A stretch of DNA of 20,583 bases, taken from contig JAFCDD010000012.1 of the NCBI GenBank assembly GCA_017609845.1, forward strand, positions 1-20,583, read 5' to 3'. Positions 12,516-19,450 of this stretch are shown one piece after another. Each line of letters begins with the position of its first letter. The first letter of the stretch is position 1. The DNA comes from Candidatus Woesearchaeota archaeon. GTDB taxonomy: Archaea; Nanobdellota; Nanobdellia; SCGC-AAA011-G17; JACPNG01. A program made the translations under genes and the position numbers. Below the pieces are notes generated by a model, which was not told where the DNA came from, searched no databases, and worked only from the letters and a program-made list of their open reading frames with translations.

Positions 12516-13327
12516 CAAGGAAATAAAGTGAGTTGTTTCTTTTTAAGCATTTCGGTTCTTATTTTTCTTGCTTCTCTCATTACTATTTTTTTTATTTTTT
12601 TACAGCGAGACCTTCGTTTTGGATTTTCTAAATAATCCACCAGGTTGTTTCTTATTCCTTCTAATCTTTTTAATCCTTTAAAACCAAATCTTTTACTATT
12701 GAATTGTGCTTTTATTAATGGATAAATTCTTTCAAAATAAATTTCAAATTCTTCTGTGTCTTTTTGGGAGGGTATTAATGCTATTAGGTCTGGTTGAGAG
12801 CTTTCTTCTATTTCCATCATGTATAATCTTGCTAGTACACTTTGAGTTTGGCACCGTTTAATTTTTTCTTTGAATAGCCGTTTCCCATTTTCATGTTTTC
12901 TTTTGATGTGTCTGGGGTCTATAATTGCTTTGTACTTTTCTATAGCTCTTAATTCAATATAAGTTTCAGGCATAAAACCATCTAACATAATTGCTAATCT
13001 TTCATTTAGGTATATATCTCTTGGATTTCTTTGAAATTCCACTACTTTTTCTACAAGTGCAAGTTCTCTTTGTGTTAATTTCTCTAATGTTGTTTGTACT
13101 TTTTCTTGGTCTCTTTTTACGAATCTTACTAGTGTTTCATGTGATAAATATGCTTCTTCTATTGGGATTCTTTTTCTTTTTCTTTGTACTGTTTTTCTTG
13201 TGTATGATACCATGTCCAATAATAGTCCATCATTAAATTTTTCTATGTTACCCCCTGCTACTCTGAATAAATACCCATATTTAACTAAGAATGTTCTAGC
13301 GTTGAATGGATCATTGAGATCTGGCAT
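12515..13327 (-). CDS. Unknown 270-aa basic helical protein
   Basis: I do not recognise a family. The protein is rich in Lys, Arg, Glu and Leu, predicted helical, with no signal peptide, membrane segment or Cys motif (a single Cys pair-like position is absent). Blocks include NARTFLVKYGYLFRVAGGNI, a basic KTVQRKRKRIP stretch, NERLAIMLDGFMPETYIELR, and the C-terminal basic run RRSRCKKIKKIVMREARKIR. It ends KKQLTLFP, which recalls a shortened PCNA-binding tail. A nucleic-acid-binding role is a guess from charge. The ATG is about 25 bases after a TATA-like TTTTAAAA (13348-13355). The gene is divergent from the next unknown gene, and its stop codon touches the 5S rRNA. Confidence 0.75.
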   Translation of the reverse strand: MPDLNDPFNARTFLVKYGYLFRVAGGNIEKFNDGLLLDMVSYTRKTVQRKRKRIPIEEAYLSHETLVRFVKRDQEKVQTTLEKLTQRELALVEKVVEFQRNPRDIYLNERLAIMLDGFMPETYIELRAIEKYKAIIDPRHIKRKHENGKRLFKEKIKRCQTQSVLARLYMMEIEESSQPDLIALIPSQKDTEEFEIYFERIYPLIKAQFNSKRFGFKGLKRLEGIRNNLVDYLENPKRRSRCKKIKKIVMREARKIRTEMLKKKQLTLFP

Positions 13328-13347
13328 GTTACTATTAATGTGAATAA

Positions 13348-13355
13348 TTTTAAAA
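13348..13355 (-). promoter_or_regulatory. TATA box for the 270-aa gene
   Basis: TTTTAAAA centred about 25 bases before the ATG at 13327. It lies in the 101-base divergent gap that also holds the promoter of the 208-aa gene. Confidence 0.5.
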
Positions 13356-13398
13356 GCTTTTATTGTAACTACTTTTTAGAGACTATAAAATAGAAAGA

Positions 13399-13406
13399 TT
13401 TAAATA
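13399..13406 (+). promoter_or_regulatory. TATA box for the 208-aa gene
   Basis: TTTAAATA centred about 26 bases before the ATG at 13429, predicting a leaderless mRNA. Confidence 0.55.
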
Positions 13407-13428
13407 TTATAATATTACTTGTTTTAAT

Positions 13429-14055
13429 ATGGAAAGGCCAAAACCAGAGAAAAGGATGGTTAATGCATTATTTGGAGAAGATGTTCCATTAGTTAGATTA
13501 GCTTGCTCTGGCTTAATGGAAGTTCCTTTACATAGATTTTATCCCCATATAAATTTTAAGGACCTTATTGTTTTTGCTATCGGTTCTAGATATGCTAGAG
13601 AAAAGAATTTAGATAGTTTTTCTAATTCTATTGAGAATCGTTCTGCTTATCAAATTTTTGATGATGTGGCCAGGATAGAAATTGATGGATATAGTATTTT
13701 TCAGTTATTGGGAGCTAGAGAAGCTGGATTGCCGAAGGATTTAAGGAAATTATATGATGGGCTTAATCCCTATAGAACAAAAGATTTAGAGACTAGGTTG
13801 GGAAGGGTAGATGAAAGATTTGTTCGATTATTAGAGGGAAATTTACAAAAAAGGCCCAAAGAATTTGTTTCTGAAGGAAGATATAATAATGTTCCTGCTG
13901 ATAAAAAAGATAATCTGGTGTGTGCAGGTTTTTTGCCTATGAGTTTAATGGGGCGTTCAAATAGGGAAATTGTTGAAGCATATGCAGGTCAAATCGTAAG
14001 ATTGATTTCAGGATATCCTACAGAAGTTAAACCAATTGAGCCAACTTTATTTTAA
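13429..14055 (+). CDS. Unknown 208-aa cytoplasmic protein
   Basis: I do not recognise this protein. It has no signal peptide or membrane helix. Visible blocks are EDVPLVRLACSGLMEVPLHR, FKDLIVFAIGSRYAREKN, YQIFDDVARIEIDGYSIFQL, REAGLPKDLRKLYDGLNPYR, and VCAGFLPMSLMGRSNREIVE. Two Cys occur without a metal-binding spacing. It is expressed from its own leaderless promoter and is divergent from the 270-aa unknown gene; both end in a similar TLF tail, which may point to a shared partner. Its last four bases overlap the end of the convergent pth2 gene. Confidence 0.75.
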   Translation: MERPKPEKRMVNALFGEDVPLVRLACSGLMEVPLHRFYPHINFKDLIVFAIGSRYAREKNLDSFSNSIENRSAYQIFDDVARIEIDGYSIFQLLGAREAGLPKDLRKLYDGLNPYRTKDLETRLGRVDERFVRLLEGNLQKRPKEFVSEGRYNNVPADKKDNLVCAGFLPMSLMGRSNREIVEAYAGQIVRLISGYPTEVKPIEPTLF

Positions 14056-14390
14056 ATTAATTTAAGTTCTTTTATTATAGAATCTATTTTATTGTCGGAA
14101 TCCGGGCCAATTGCTAAACATGTAATAGTTCCTGGTTTTACAGTTGTCAGGCCCGCATCTTTTATTATTGAGGTTTTTAATTTTAGTTTTTTTGCTTTTC
14201 CATTATAGACTTTTAATTCTCTTAAATCTTTAACTTTTAGAACAACTTTTTTCATTCCTTGGTTTTTCCAGGAATCTATTTTCTTAGGATTTGATTTTAA
14301 TACTGAATCAACAGAAGCGTGAGCTACTTGCACTGCTAGTTTTCCTTTTGGAAGTTTTAAATCTTGTCTTACTAGAATTGCCTGTTTCAT
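14052..14390 (-). CDS. pth2: Peptidyl-tRNA hydrolase Pth2
   Basis: The protein has 112 residues, the normal archaeal length. It starts MKQAILVRQDLKLPKGKLAV followed by QVAHASVDS, the Pth2 signature including the K-G-K-AVQ-AHA active-site region, and later KVYNGKAKKLKLKTSIIKDAGLT and PGTITCLAIGPDSDNKID. It frees tRNA from peptidyl-tRNA released by stalled ribosomes. The start is about 25 bases from a TATA box shared with tRNA-Pro on the other strand. Confidence 0.96.
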   Translation of the reverse strand: MKQAILVRQDLKLPKGKLAVQVAHASVDSVLKSNPKKIDSWKNQGMKKVVLKVKDLRELKVYNGKAKKLKLKTSIIKDAGLTTVKPGTITCLAIGPDSDNKIDSIIKELKLI

Positions 14391-14410
14391 TAATTATTGT
14401 AATAGTAACC

Positions 14411-14420
14411 TTTTTAAATA
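14411..14420. promoter_or_regulatory. Shared bidirectional TATA box for pth2 and tRNA-Pro
   Basis: TTTTTAAATA sits about 25 bases from the pth2 ATG on one side and about 28 bases from the first tRNA base on the other. The preceding AACC completes a 14-base block (14407-14420) that recurs exactly before eL43. Confidence 0.55.
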
Positions 14421-14443
14421 GTTTATTGTTTTTTTAGGGTTGA

Positions 14444-14517
14444 GGGGCCATGGTGTAACTTGGCTAGCATCGGGGCTTTGGGAGCCTCAGATCCCGGTTC
14501 AAATCCGGGTGGCCCCA
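14444..14517 (+). tRNA. tRNA-Pro (TGG anticodon)
   Basis: The cloverleaf has 74 bases. The acceptor is GGGGCCA / TGGCCCC with discriminator A, the anticodon stem GGGGC/GCCTC (one G-T pair), the loop TTTGGGA with anticodon TGG at 14479-14481, and the T arm CCCGG-TTCAAAT-CCGGG. CCA is not encoded. It reads CCN codons through U34. It lies between pth2 and the eL43 operon, with its own TATA box. Confidence 0.96.
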
Positions 14518-14535
14518 TTTTAATCAATAGAAACC

Positions 14536-14545
14536 TTTTTAAATA
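14536..14545 (+). promoter_or_regulatory. Promoter of the eL43-rpo12-prefoldin operon
   Basis: TTTTTAAATA with preceding AACC matches the tRNA-Pro/pth2 box base for base and lies about 27 bases before the eL43 ATG. Confidence 0.55.
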
Positions 14546-14567
14546 AGGATTTAGGAATTTTATTAAA

Positions 14568-14777
14568 ATGACAAAGAAAGTTGGTTCTACAGGAAGATTT
14601 GGAGCAAGATATGGAAAGAAAGTAAGAAAGAGAGTATTAGATATTGAAAAAAAACTTAGGGGATGGCATAAGTGTCCTTATTGTTCTAAGCTTAGGGTTA
14701 AAAGGATGGCAGTAGGGATATGGAAATGTAAGAGTTGTAATAAAGAATTTGCCGGGAGGGCGTATGAGGTAAAATGA
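14568..14777 (+). CDS. rpl37ae: Large-subunit ribosomal protein eL43 (L37Ae)
   Basis: The protein has 69 residues, slightly short for the archaeal family. It begins MTKKVGSTGRFGARYGKKVR and carries a zinc ribbon CPYCSKLRVKRMAVGIWKCKSC with two CxxC pairs, ending KEFAGRAYEVK. It is a 50S subunit protein. Its stop overlaps the rpo12 ATG (ATGA), and the order eL43-rpo12-prefoldin beta is a common archaeal cluster. Confidence 0.96.
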   Translation: MTKKVGSTGRFGARYGKKVRKRVLDIEKKLRGWHKCPYCSKLRVKRMAVGIWKCKSCNKEFAGRAYEVK

Positions 14778-14911
14778 AATCATATAAATGTTTTAGTTGT
14801 GGTAATTCTGTTAAATCAGAATATCTTAGAAAGAAAATCAGGTGTCCTTATTGTGGGGGTAAAATATTATACAAAACAAGATCTGTACCTACTAAAGTTA
14901 AGGCAATATAA
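14774..14911 (+). CDS. rpo12: RNA polymerase subunit Rpo12 (RpoP)
   Basis: The protein has 45 residues, typical of this smallest polymerase subunit. It has YKCFSCGNSV and IRCPYCGGKILYKTR, which form the C-x2-C ... R-C-P-Y-C-G zinc motif, and the conserved ending TKVKAI. Rpo12 bridges Rpo3 and the second-largest subunit. It overlaps eL43 by four bases and is followed two bases later by prefoldin. The pcc1 gene that often stands here in other archaea is absent. Confidence 0.93.
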   Translation: MKSYKCFSCGNSVKSEYLRKKIRCPYCGGKILYKTRSVPTKVKAI

Positions 14912-14913
14912 AA

Positions 14914-15246
14914 ATGAAGAAAGAAACAGAAGAGAAAATAAAACAATTGCAGGTTATGGAATACAATCTACAGAATTTTCTTGCACAAAAGCAAACCTTT
15001 CAATCACAATTATTAGAAATAGAGAACGCATTAAAAGAACTAGAGGAGAATAAAGAAGAATGTTATAAACTTGTTGGAGGGGTTTTATTTAAAGAAAAAA
15101 AAGAAAAATTAATTAAAGAATTAAAATATAAGAAAGAAGTAATAGAGTTAAGGATTAAGACTCTTGAAAAACAAGAGGATAAAATAAGAAGTGATGTGAA
15201 TAAAACACAAAAAGAGGTTGTAAAAGAAATGGAAAATGATAAATGA
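14914..15246 (+). CDS. pfdB: Prefoldin subunit beta
   Basis: The protein has 110 residues: two long coiled-coil helices (about 1-40 and 75-107) around a short hairpin with the family block EECYKLVGGVLFKEKKEKLI. Two alpha and four beta subunits form the jellyfish-shaped chaperone that passes unfolded proteins to the thermosome. The start is two bases after rpo12. The end overlaps the next gene by 11 bases. Confidence 0.94.
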   Translation: MKKETEEKIKQLQVMEYNLQNFLAQKQTFQSQLLEIENALKELEENKEECYKLVGGVLFKEKKEKLIKELKYKKEVIELRIKTLEKQEDKIRSDVNKTQKEVVKEMENDK

Positions 15247-15472
15247 AGTGATTGCATTGTTGGCTCAAATTGAGGTGGATTATACTGTGCCGAAGAATAT
15301 AAGGTCAAAAGTAAGGGATATACTTTCTATTTTAAATGGAGAAGGTGAGGAATCAATAAAATTGGATAAATCTTTGCAGGAATTAGACCTTCTTTCTAAT
15401 GATCCTAGTGTTCCTAGTTTTACAAGAACCCAGATTTGGAACGCAATGAGTTTATTAGAGAGTAATAAATAG
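15236..15472 (+). CDS. UPF0147 family small helical protein
   Basis: The protein has 78 residues. The sequence INEVIALLAQIEVDYTVPKN followed by IRSKVRDILSILNGEGE and SFTRTQIWNAMSLLESNK is the archaeal UPF0147 pattern (a four-helix fold), whose function is unknown. It overlaps the end of prefoldin beta, so it is in the same operon, a frequent archaeal arrangement. Confidence 0.85.
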   Translation: MINEVIALLAQIEVDYTVPKNIRSKVRDILSILNGEGEESIKLDKSLQELDLLSNDPSVPSFTRTQIWNAMSLLESNK

Positions 15473-15481
15473 AATAGAAAT

Positions 15482-15490
15482 ATTTATATA
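15482..15490 (+). promoter_or_regulatory. Promoter of sepF
   Basis: ATTTATATA predicts a start near 15512. The leader carries GGAAGGAG (15517-15524), an SD about eight bases before the ATG. A second TTTATAAA lies at 15505-15512. Confidence 0.5.
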
Positions 15491-15532
15491 TTTGTTGTGA
15501 TTGGTTTATAAATAAGGAAGGAGTTTACAAAA

Positions 15533-15931
15533 ATGAAAGACATTTTTAACAACATTAAGAAAAAATTTCTTGGCTTTGAGGAAGATAATAATTTTAGTGA
15601 TCTTGAAGATGAGGATTATCTGGAAATAGACGCTGGAAAGGGAATAGGGACCAAGCAGAAGGTTGTTGTTAAGCCTTTTATTATTGAAGATTTTGCCGAT
15701 ATTAAGCCTACTTTAGATGCTTTAAGAGAAGGTTATACTGTTGCTCTTATTAATATTAAGCCTATAAAAGACAAGGATATTGTTGAATTAAAAAGGGCTG
15801 TTAATAAGTTAAAGAAGACATGTGATGCTATTGAAGGTGATATAGCTGGTTTTGGGGAGGATTGGATTGTTGTAACTCCTGGTTTTGCAGAAATTCATAG
15901 AACTAGGCAGGTGGAAGAGGTAGAGGAATAA
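15533..15931 (+). CDS. sepF: SepF-like cell-division protein (FtsZ anchor)
   Basis: The protein has 132 residues. The N-terminal MKDIFNNIKKKFLGF is a short amphipathic membrane-binding helix, followed by an acidic linker and the SepF core VVVKPFIIEDFADIKPTLDA, GYTVALINIKPIKDKDIVEL, and AIEGDIAGFGEDWIVVTPGF. In archaea that use FtsZ, SepF tethers FtsZ filaments to the membrane and the core dimerises. It has a strong SD and its own promoter. No ftsZ is in the window. Confidence 0.93.
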   Translation: MKDIFNNIKKKFLGFEEDNNFSDLEDEDYLEIDAGKGIGTKQKVVVKPFIIEDFADIKPTLDALREGYTVALINIKPIKDKDIVELKRAVNKLKKTCDAIEGDIAGFGEDWIVVTPGFAEIHRTRQVEEVEE

Positions 15932-15939
15932 TTCTTCAT

Positions 15940-16119
15940 ATGATTGAGTTAAAAGAATTCTCAAAAGAGGAAAGAGTCCTTCTTGGCTTGGATATTATTG
16001 AGGCCAATATAAATAAGAAAAAAAAGATGACTAAAGAAGAGAAAAAAAAATTTAAGAAAAAAATAACTTCTTTAAGGAAAGAGAGAGACAAAGCATTTTA
16101 TAAATTAAGAGAACGTTAG
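15940..16119 (+). CDS. Unknown 59-aa lysine-rich protein
   Basis: Fifty-nine codons run from ATG 15940, eight bases after the sepF stop, to TAG. The product starts MIELKEFSKEERVLLGLDII and then becomes almost entirely Lys/Glu/Arg (NINKKKKMTKEEKKKFKKKI), ending KERDKAFYKLRER: a charged, helical, probably RNA- or ribosome-associated small protein. No family is recognised. Close spacing suggests coexpression with sepF. A canonical SD is not evident. Confidence 0.6.
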   Translation: MIELKEFSKEERVLLGLDIIEANINKKKKMTKEEKKKFKKKITSLRKERDKAFYKLRER

Positions 16120-16155
16120 TTTTTGTTTAGATATAATTTGGACGTTATTGATAAG

Positions 16156-16842
16156 ATGGGATCAATAATTAAACTAAAGAATGTATGGAAGATTTACAAG
16201 ATGGATGAAGTGGAGGTTCCAGCATTAAGAGGTTTAGATTTGGAAGTAAAAAAAGGAGAGTTTTTAGCTATTTTGGGTCCTTCTGGTTCAGGAAAATCAA
16301 CTGCGCTGAATATGATTGGAAGTTTAGATATTCCTACTAAAGGAGAGGTTTATTTGGATGGTGTTAATATTTCTACTTTAACAGAATCTGATTTAGCACA
16401 GTTACGGGGAAAGAAAATTGGTTTTGTTTTTCAGGTTTTTAATTTAATTCCAAGTTTGGATGCTGTTGGTAATGTTGCATTGCCAATGATTTTTCAAGGA
16501 AAATCAAGAGACTATAGAATAAAAAGAGCTAAACAAATTCTGACAAAGGTTGGATTAGATCATAGGTTGACACATAAGCCAAGTCAGATGAGTGGGGGAG
16601 AGAGACAAAGGGTTGCAATAGCAAGAGCATTATCTAATGATCCAGAAGTTATATTAGCTGATGAACCAACTGGAAATTTAGATTCAAAAACAGGATTGGA
16701 GGTTATGGAATTATTAAAGGAATTACATAAGAAAGATAAGAAAACAATAATTTTAGTTACACACGATCATAATTTAGTTAAATATAGTCATAGAATTGCT
16801 TATTTGATGGATGGGAAAATTTTAAAAACAAGAAAGGTGTAA
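16156..16842 (+). CDS. ABC transporter ATPase, MacB/LolD type
   Basis: The protein has 228 residues from ATG 16156; an earlier in-frame TTG at 16123 would add residues not seen in homologues, and GATATAAT (16129-16136) lies about 25 bases before 16156. Motifs: Walker A GPSGSGKST (41-49), Q-loop FVFQVFNLIPSLDAVGNVAL, signature MSGGERQRVAIARAL, Walker B VILADEPTGNLDSKT, H-loop LVTHDHN. The sequence belongs to the LolD/MacB/FtsE group, whose partners are FtsX-fold permeases, two of which follow. These systems usually do mechanotransmission or extrusion rather than classical import. The substrate is unknown. Confidence 0.95.
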   Translation: MGSIIKLKNVWKIYKMDEVEVPALRGLDLEVKKGEFLAILGPSGSGKSTALNMIGSLDIPTKGEVYLDGVNISTLTESDLAQLRGKKIGFVFQVFNLIPSLDAVGNVALPMIFQGKSRDYRIKRAKQILTKVGLDHRLTHKPSQMSGGERQRVAIARALSNDPEVILADEPTGNLDSKTGLEVMELLKELHKKDKKTIILVTHDHNLVKYSHRIAYLMDGKILKTRKV

Positions 16843-16850
16843 TAACTAAT

Positions 16851-18227
16851 ATGAAAAAAGAGGTTTTATTGTTAATATTCTTTATATGTATAATCTCTGT
16901 TTTTGCTATAGAGCAAGATACTACTGGAAGTTGGCTTAATAGAACTTATTCAGTTGGAAACTATCCACAAATTGATGTTGTTTCTTTAAAATATGAACCC
17001 TATCCTGTTGAACCAGGACAATATTTTACTTTATGGTTGAAGATTAAAAATTTAGGTAACGTTGATGCAGCTAATGTTGAAGTTGAGGTTGTTGAAAAAG
17101 AACCATTTTCAATTGGTGAAAATATACAAACAATTGGAAGTTTACCTAGTAGACAAGAATATTTATTGAAGTTTGAAAATATAAAAGTGAGTGAAGATGC
17201 AGTTGAGGGAGATAATGTCTTAGAGATTAAATCCACAGCAGGGGGAGGTTACTCTAATGAGTATAAACATGATAAGATAAAGATAAGAATACAAAGTGTA
17301 AGTCCTGTTTTAGATATTTCTGTTAAATCTGATCCTGAGATGGTTCCTCAGGGAGGAACAGCCAAAATAACTTTAACTTTAAAAAATACAGCTAAATCTT
17401 TATTGAAGGATATAACTGTTAAATTAAATTTGCCTGACGAATTGGTTTCTGTTAATTCTGTTGCTGAAAAAAAGATTGACAGGATTAAATCAGGATCTGA
17501 AAAAGACCTTGAGTTTAGTGTTCTTGCTATGGCTGATGCTTCTGCTAAGGCATACAAAGTTGGGATGAACATTACATATTATGATGAAATTGGTAATAGA
17601 TATAGTAAAATGAATGATATGGGTTTGTTGGTTGGTTCTAATCCAGAATTTGCTATTTATGTGGGGGATAATGAAATTTTGAAAAGGGGAGAGGTAGGAG
17701 AAATCTCTTTTGATGTTTACAACATTGGACCAAGTGACATAAAGTTTGTTAACATTGAGTTAATTCCTACTAAAGAGTATGATGTTGTTTCTGTTCCTAA
17801 ACTTTATTTGGGCAATATTGATTCTGATGATTATGAAAGTGGAGAGTTTAAGGTTTATGCTGGTTCTTGTTTTATGTGCGAGAATGAAATTAAATTTAAA
17901 ATTTATTTAGAATATAGAGATAGTTATAATAATGAAAAACAGGAAATTGTTTATGTTCCCTTAAAACTTTATTCTGGAAAACAAATTAAGTCATTTGGGT
18001 TAAGAAGTGTTGGTAATGGTTATTCTCCTATTATTTATTTGATTATAATAATATTCATTTATTTAGCATACAAAGGTTATAGAAAGGAAAAGAATTTGCC
18101 TAAGGCATTGAAATATTCTGCCTTAAAAATGCTTACTTATGTTGTTAGGTTTGTGCGAAAGCTTAAGTGGAGGTACATAAAAAGAGTACCAAGAAAACTA
18201 AAGCAATTTTTTAGAAGTTTACGATGA
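16851..18227 (+). CDS. Secreted, C-terminally anchored CARDB/COG1361-like protein
   Basis: The protein has 458 residues. The signal peptide MKKEVLLLIFFICIISVFAI precedes at least three repeats of immunoglobulin-like extracellular domains: PYPVEPGQYFTLWLKIKNLG (about 45), DPEMVPQGGTAKITLTLKNT (about 162), and ILKRGEVGEISFDVYNIGPS (about 276), each with the 'P-G----v---i-N-g' pattern of CARDB/NPCBM-associated folds. One CxxC (SCFMCENE) occurs in the third. A single membrane helix IIYLIIIIFIYLAYKGY (about 395-411) is followed by a very basic cytoplasmic tail. It sits between the ATPase and the permease, nine bases after the former and overlapping the latter by four, so it is probably the exported partner of the transporter. 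Confidence 0.85.
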   Translation: MKKEVLLLIFFICIISVFAIEQDTTGSWLNRTYSVGNYPQIDVVSLKYEPYPVEPGQYFTLWLKIKNLGNVDAANVEVEVVEKEPFSIGENIQTIGSLPSRQEYLLKFENIKVSEDAVEGDNVLEIKSTAGGGYSNEYKHDKIKIRIQSVSPVLDISVKSDPEMVPQGGTAKITLTLKNTAKSLLKDITVKLNLPDELVSVNSVAEKKIDRIKSGSEKDLEFSVLAMADASAKAYKVGMNITYYDEIGNRYSKMNDMGLLVGSNPEFAIYVGDNEILKRGEVGEISFDVYNIGPSDIKFVNIELIPTKEYDVVSVPKLYLGNIDSDDYESGEFKVYAGSCFMCENEIKFKIYLEYRDSYNNEKQEIVYVPLKLYSGKQIKSFGLRSVGNGYSPIIYLIIIIFIYLAYKGYRKEKNLPKALKYSALKMLTYVVRFVRKLKWRYIKRVPRKLKQFFRSLR

Positions 18228-19450
18228 TATTTGATTATTTTATTTATTCTTTTAATAGTATAAAGAGTAGAAAATTAAGGTCATGGATGACTATAATTGG
18301 CATATTTATTGGAATATTTGCTGTTGTTTCTTTGCTAAGTTTGAGTGATGGTTTAAAGAATGCTATTAACAGCCAGTTTGAAAGTGTTGGTGCAGATAGA
18401 GTAATTGCTAGGCCCGGAGGGGGAGACTTTTCTGGTAGTACTCCAGTTACTGGAGATCTTTCTATATCTAAGTTTTTTGATAAAGATGTAGATGTTATTA
18501 AAAAAACAAGAGGCGTAGATCTTGCTATTGGTATTTTTATTAAAATAGGAAAAGTAGAGTTTAAAGATCAGTTGAAGTATTTTAATATTGGAGGTGTTTC
18601 TACTGGTGCTGACGCTCAAGAGATGGTCGATAGGACAGACTTTCTACAAATAGGTGAAGGGAGATTCTTTAAGGAAGGAGATAGGTATAAAGCAATTGTA
18701 GGTTATTCTATGGCAAATGATGGTTATTCCAAAGAAATAAGGTTAAGGGATACTATTTTTATTGAAGGTAAAGCTTTCAAAGTTGTTGGAATATTTGAGA
18801 AATCTGGAAACCCAGTTAATGACAATATTGTAAGGATTCCCCTTGATGTTTCAAGAGAGCTTTTTGAGGGTGGTGATGAAGTCTCTACTGTTATGGCTGT
18901 TGTAGAAAAAGGCTTGGATCCTGAAGGTGTGGCTGAAAATATTAGGAGGGAGTTAAGAAACCATAGAAATGTTGATGAAGATGAGGAAGACTTTACTGTT
19001 ACAACTTCAAAACAACTTATTCAGGGTTTTAATACAATCTTAAATGTTGTTCAGTTTGTTATTGTTGGAATAGCAGCAATTAGCCTATTGGTTGGGGGGA
19101 TAGGAATTATGAACACTATGTATACTAGTGTTTTAGAGAGAACAAGCGAGATAGGAACAATGAAGGCCATTGGTGCCAGAAATAAAGATATTGTTATTAT
19201 TTTTATGATTGAAGCTGGTTTTTTTGGAATGGTTGGTGGTTTTGCGGGGACAGCATTAGGATTATTGATGAGTAAGGGTGTGGAGTTTGGGGCTGCTCAG
19301 GCAGGTTTTGATATTTTAAAAGCTTCATTTTCCCCATTTTTAATAATTGGAGCTTTGTTATTTTCATTTTTAGTTGGCTGTGTATCCGGAATCTTTCCTG
19401 CTATGAAAGCTGCAAAATTAAATCCAGTGGATGCTTTGAGGTATGAGTAA
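18224..19450 (+). CDS. MacB-like FtsX-fold ABC permease 1
   Basis: The protein has 408 residues. The first membrane helix is in KSRKLRSWMTIIGIFIGIFA (about 14-33), followed by a large extracellular MacB_PCD domain (about 40-260). Three C-terminal membrane helices lie near VVQFVIVGIAAISLLVGGIG, FFGMVGGFAGTALGLLM and FLIIGALLFSFLVGCVSGIF, with the FtsX motif ERTSEIGTMKAIGARNKDI between the first two. It ends MKAAKLNPVDALRYE, the typical MacB close. Its stop overlaps the start of the second permease by one base. It presumably pairs with the paralogue as a heterodimer. Confidence 0.94.
   Translation: MIFDYFIYSFNSIKSRKLRSWMTIIGIFIGIFAVVSLLSLSDGLKNAINSQFESVGADRVIARPGGGDFSGSTPVTGDLSISKFFDKDVDVIKKTRGVDLAIGIFIKIGKVEFKDQLKYFNIGGVSTGADAQEMVDRTDFLQIGEGRFFKEGDRYKAIVGYSMANDGYSKEIRLRDTIFIEGKAFKVVGIFEKSGNPVNDNIVRIPLDVSRELFEGGDEVSTVMAVVEKGLDPEGVAENIRRELRNHRNVDEDEEDFTVTTSKQLIQGFNTILNVVQFVIVGIAAISLLVGGIGIMNTMYTSVLERTSEIGTMKAIGARNKDIVIIFMIEAGFFGMVGGFAGTALGLLMSKGVEFGAAQAGFDILKASFSPFLIIGALLFSFLVGCVSGIFPAMKAAKLNPVDALRYE

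Noticed and set aside
12408..12635. Plus-strand open frame over the 5S rRNA region
   Set aside because: It is antisense to the 5S gene and to the 3' end of the 270-aa gene, with no promoter or SD.
14799..15053. 84-codon plus-strand frame across rpo12 and prefoldin
   Set aside because: It is out of frame with both recognised genes, which explain the region fully.
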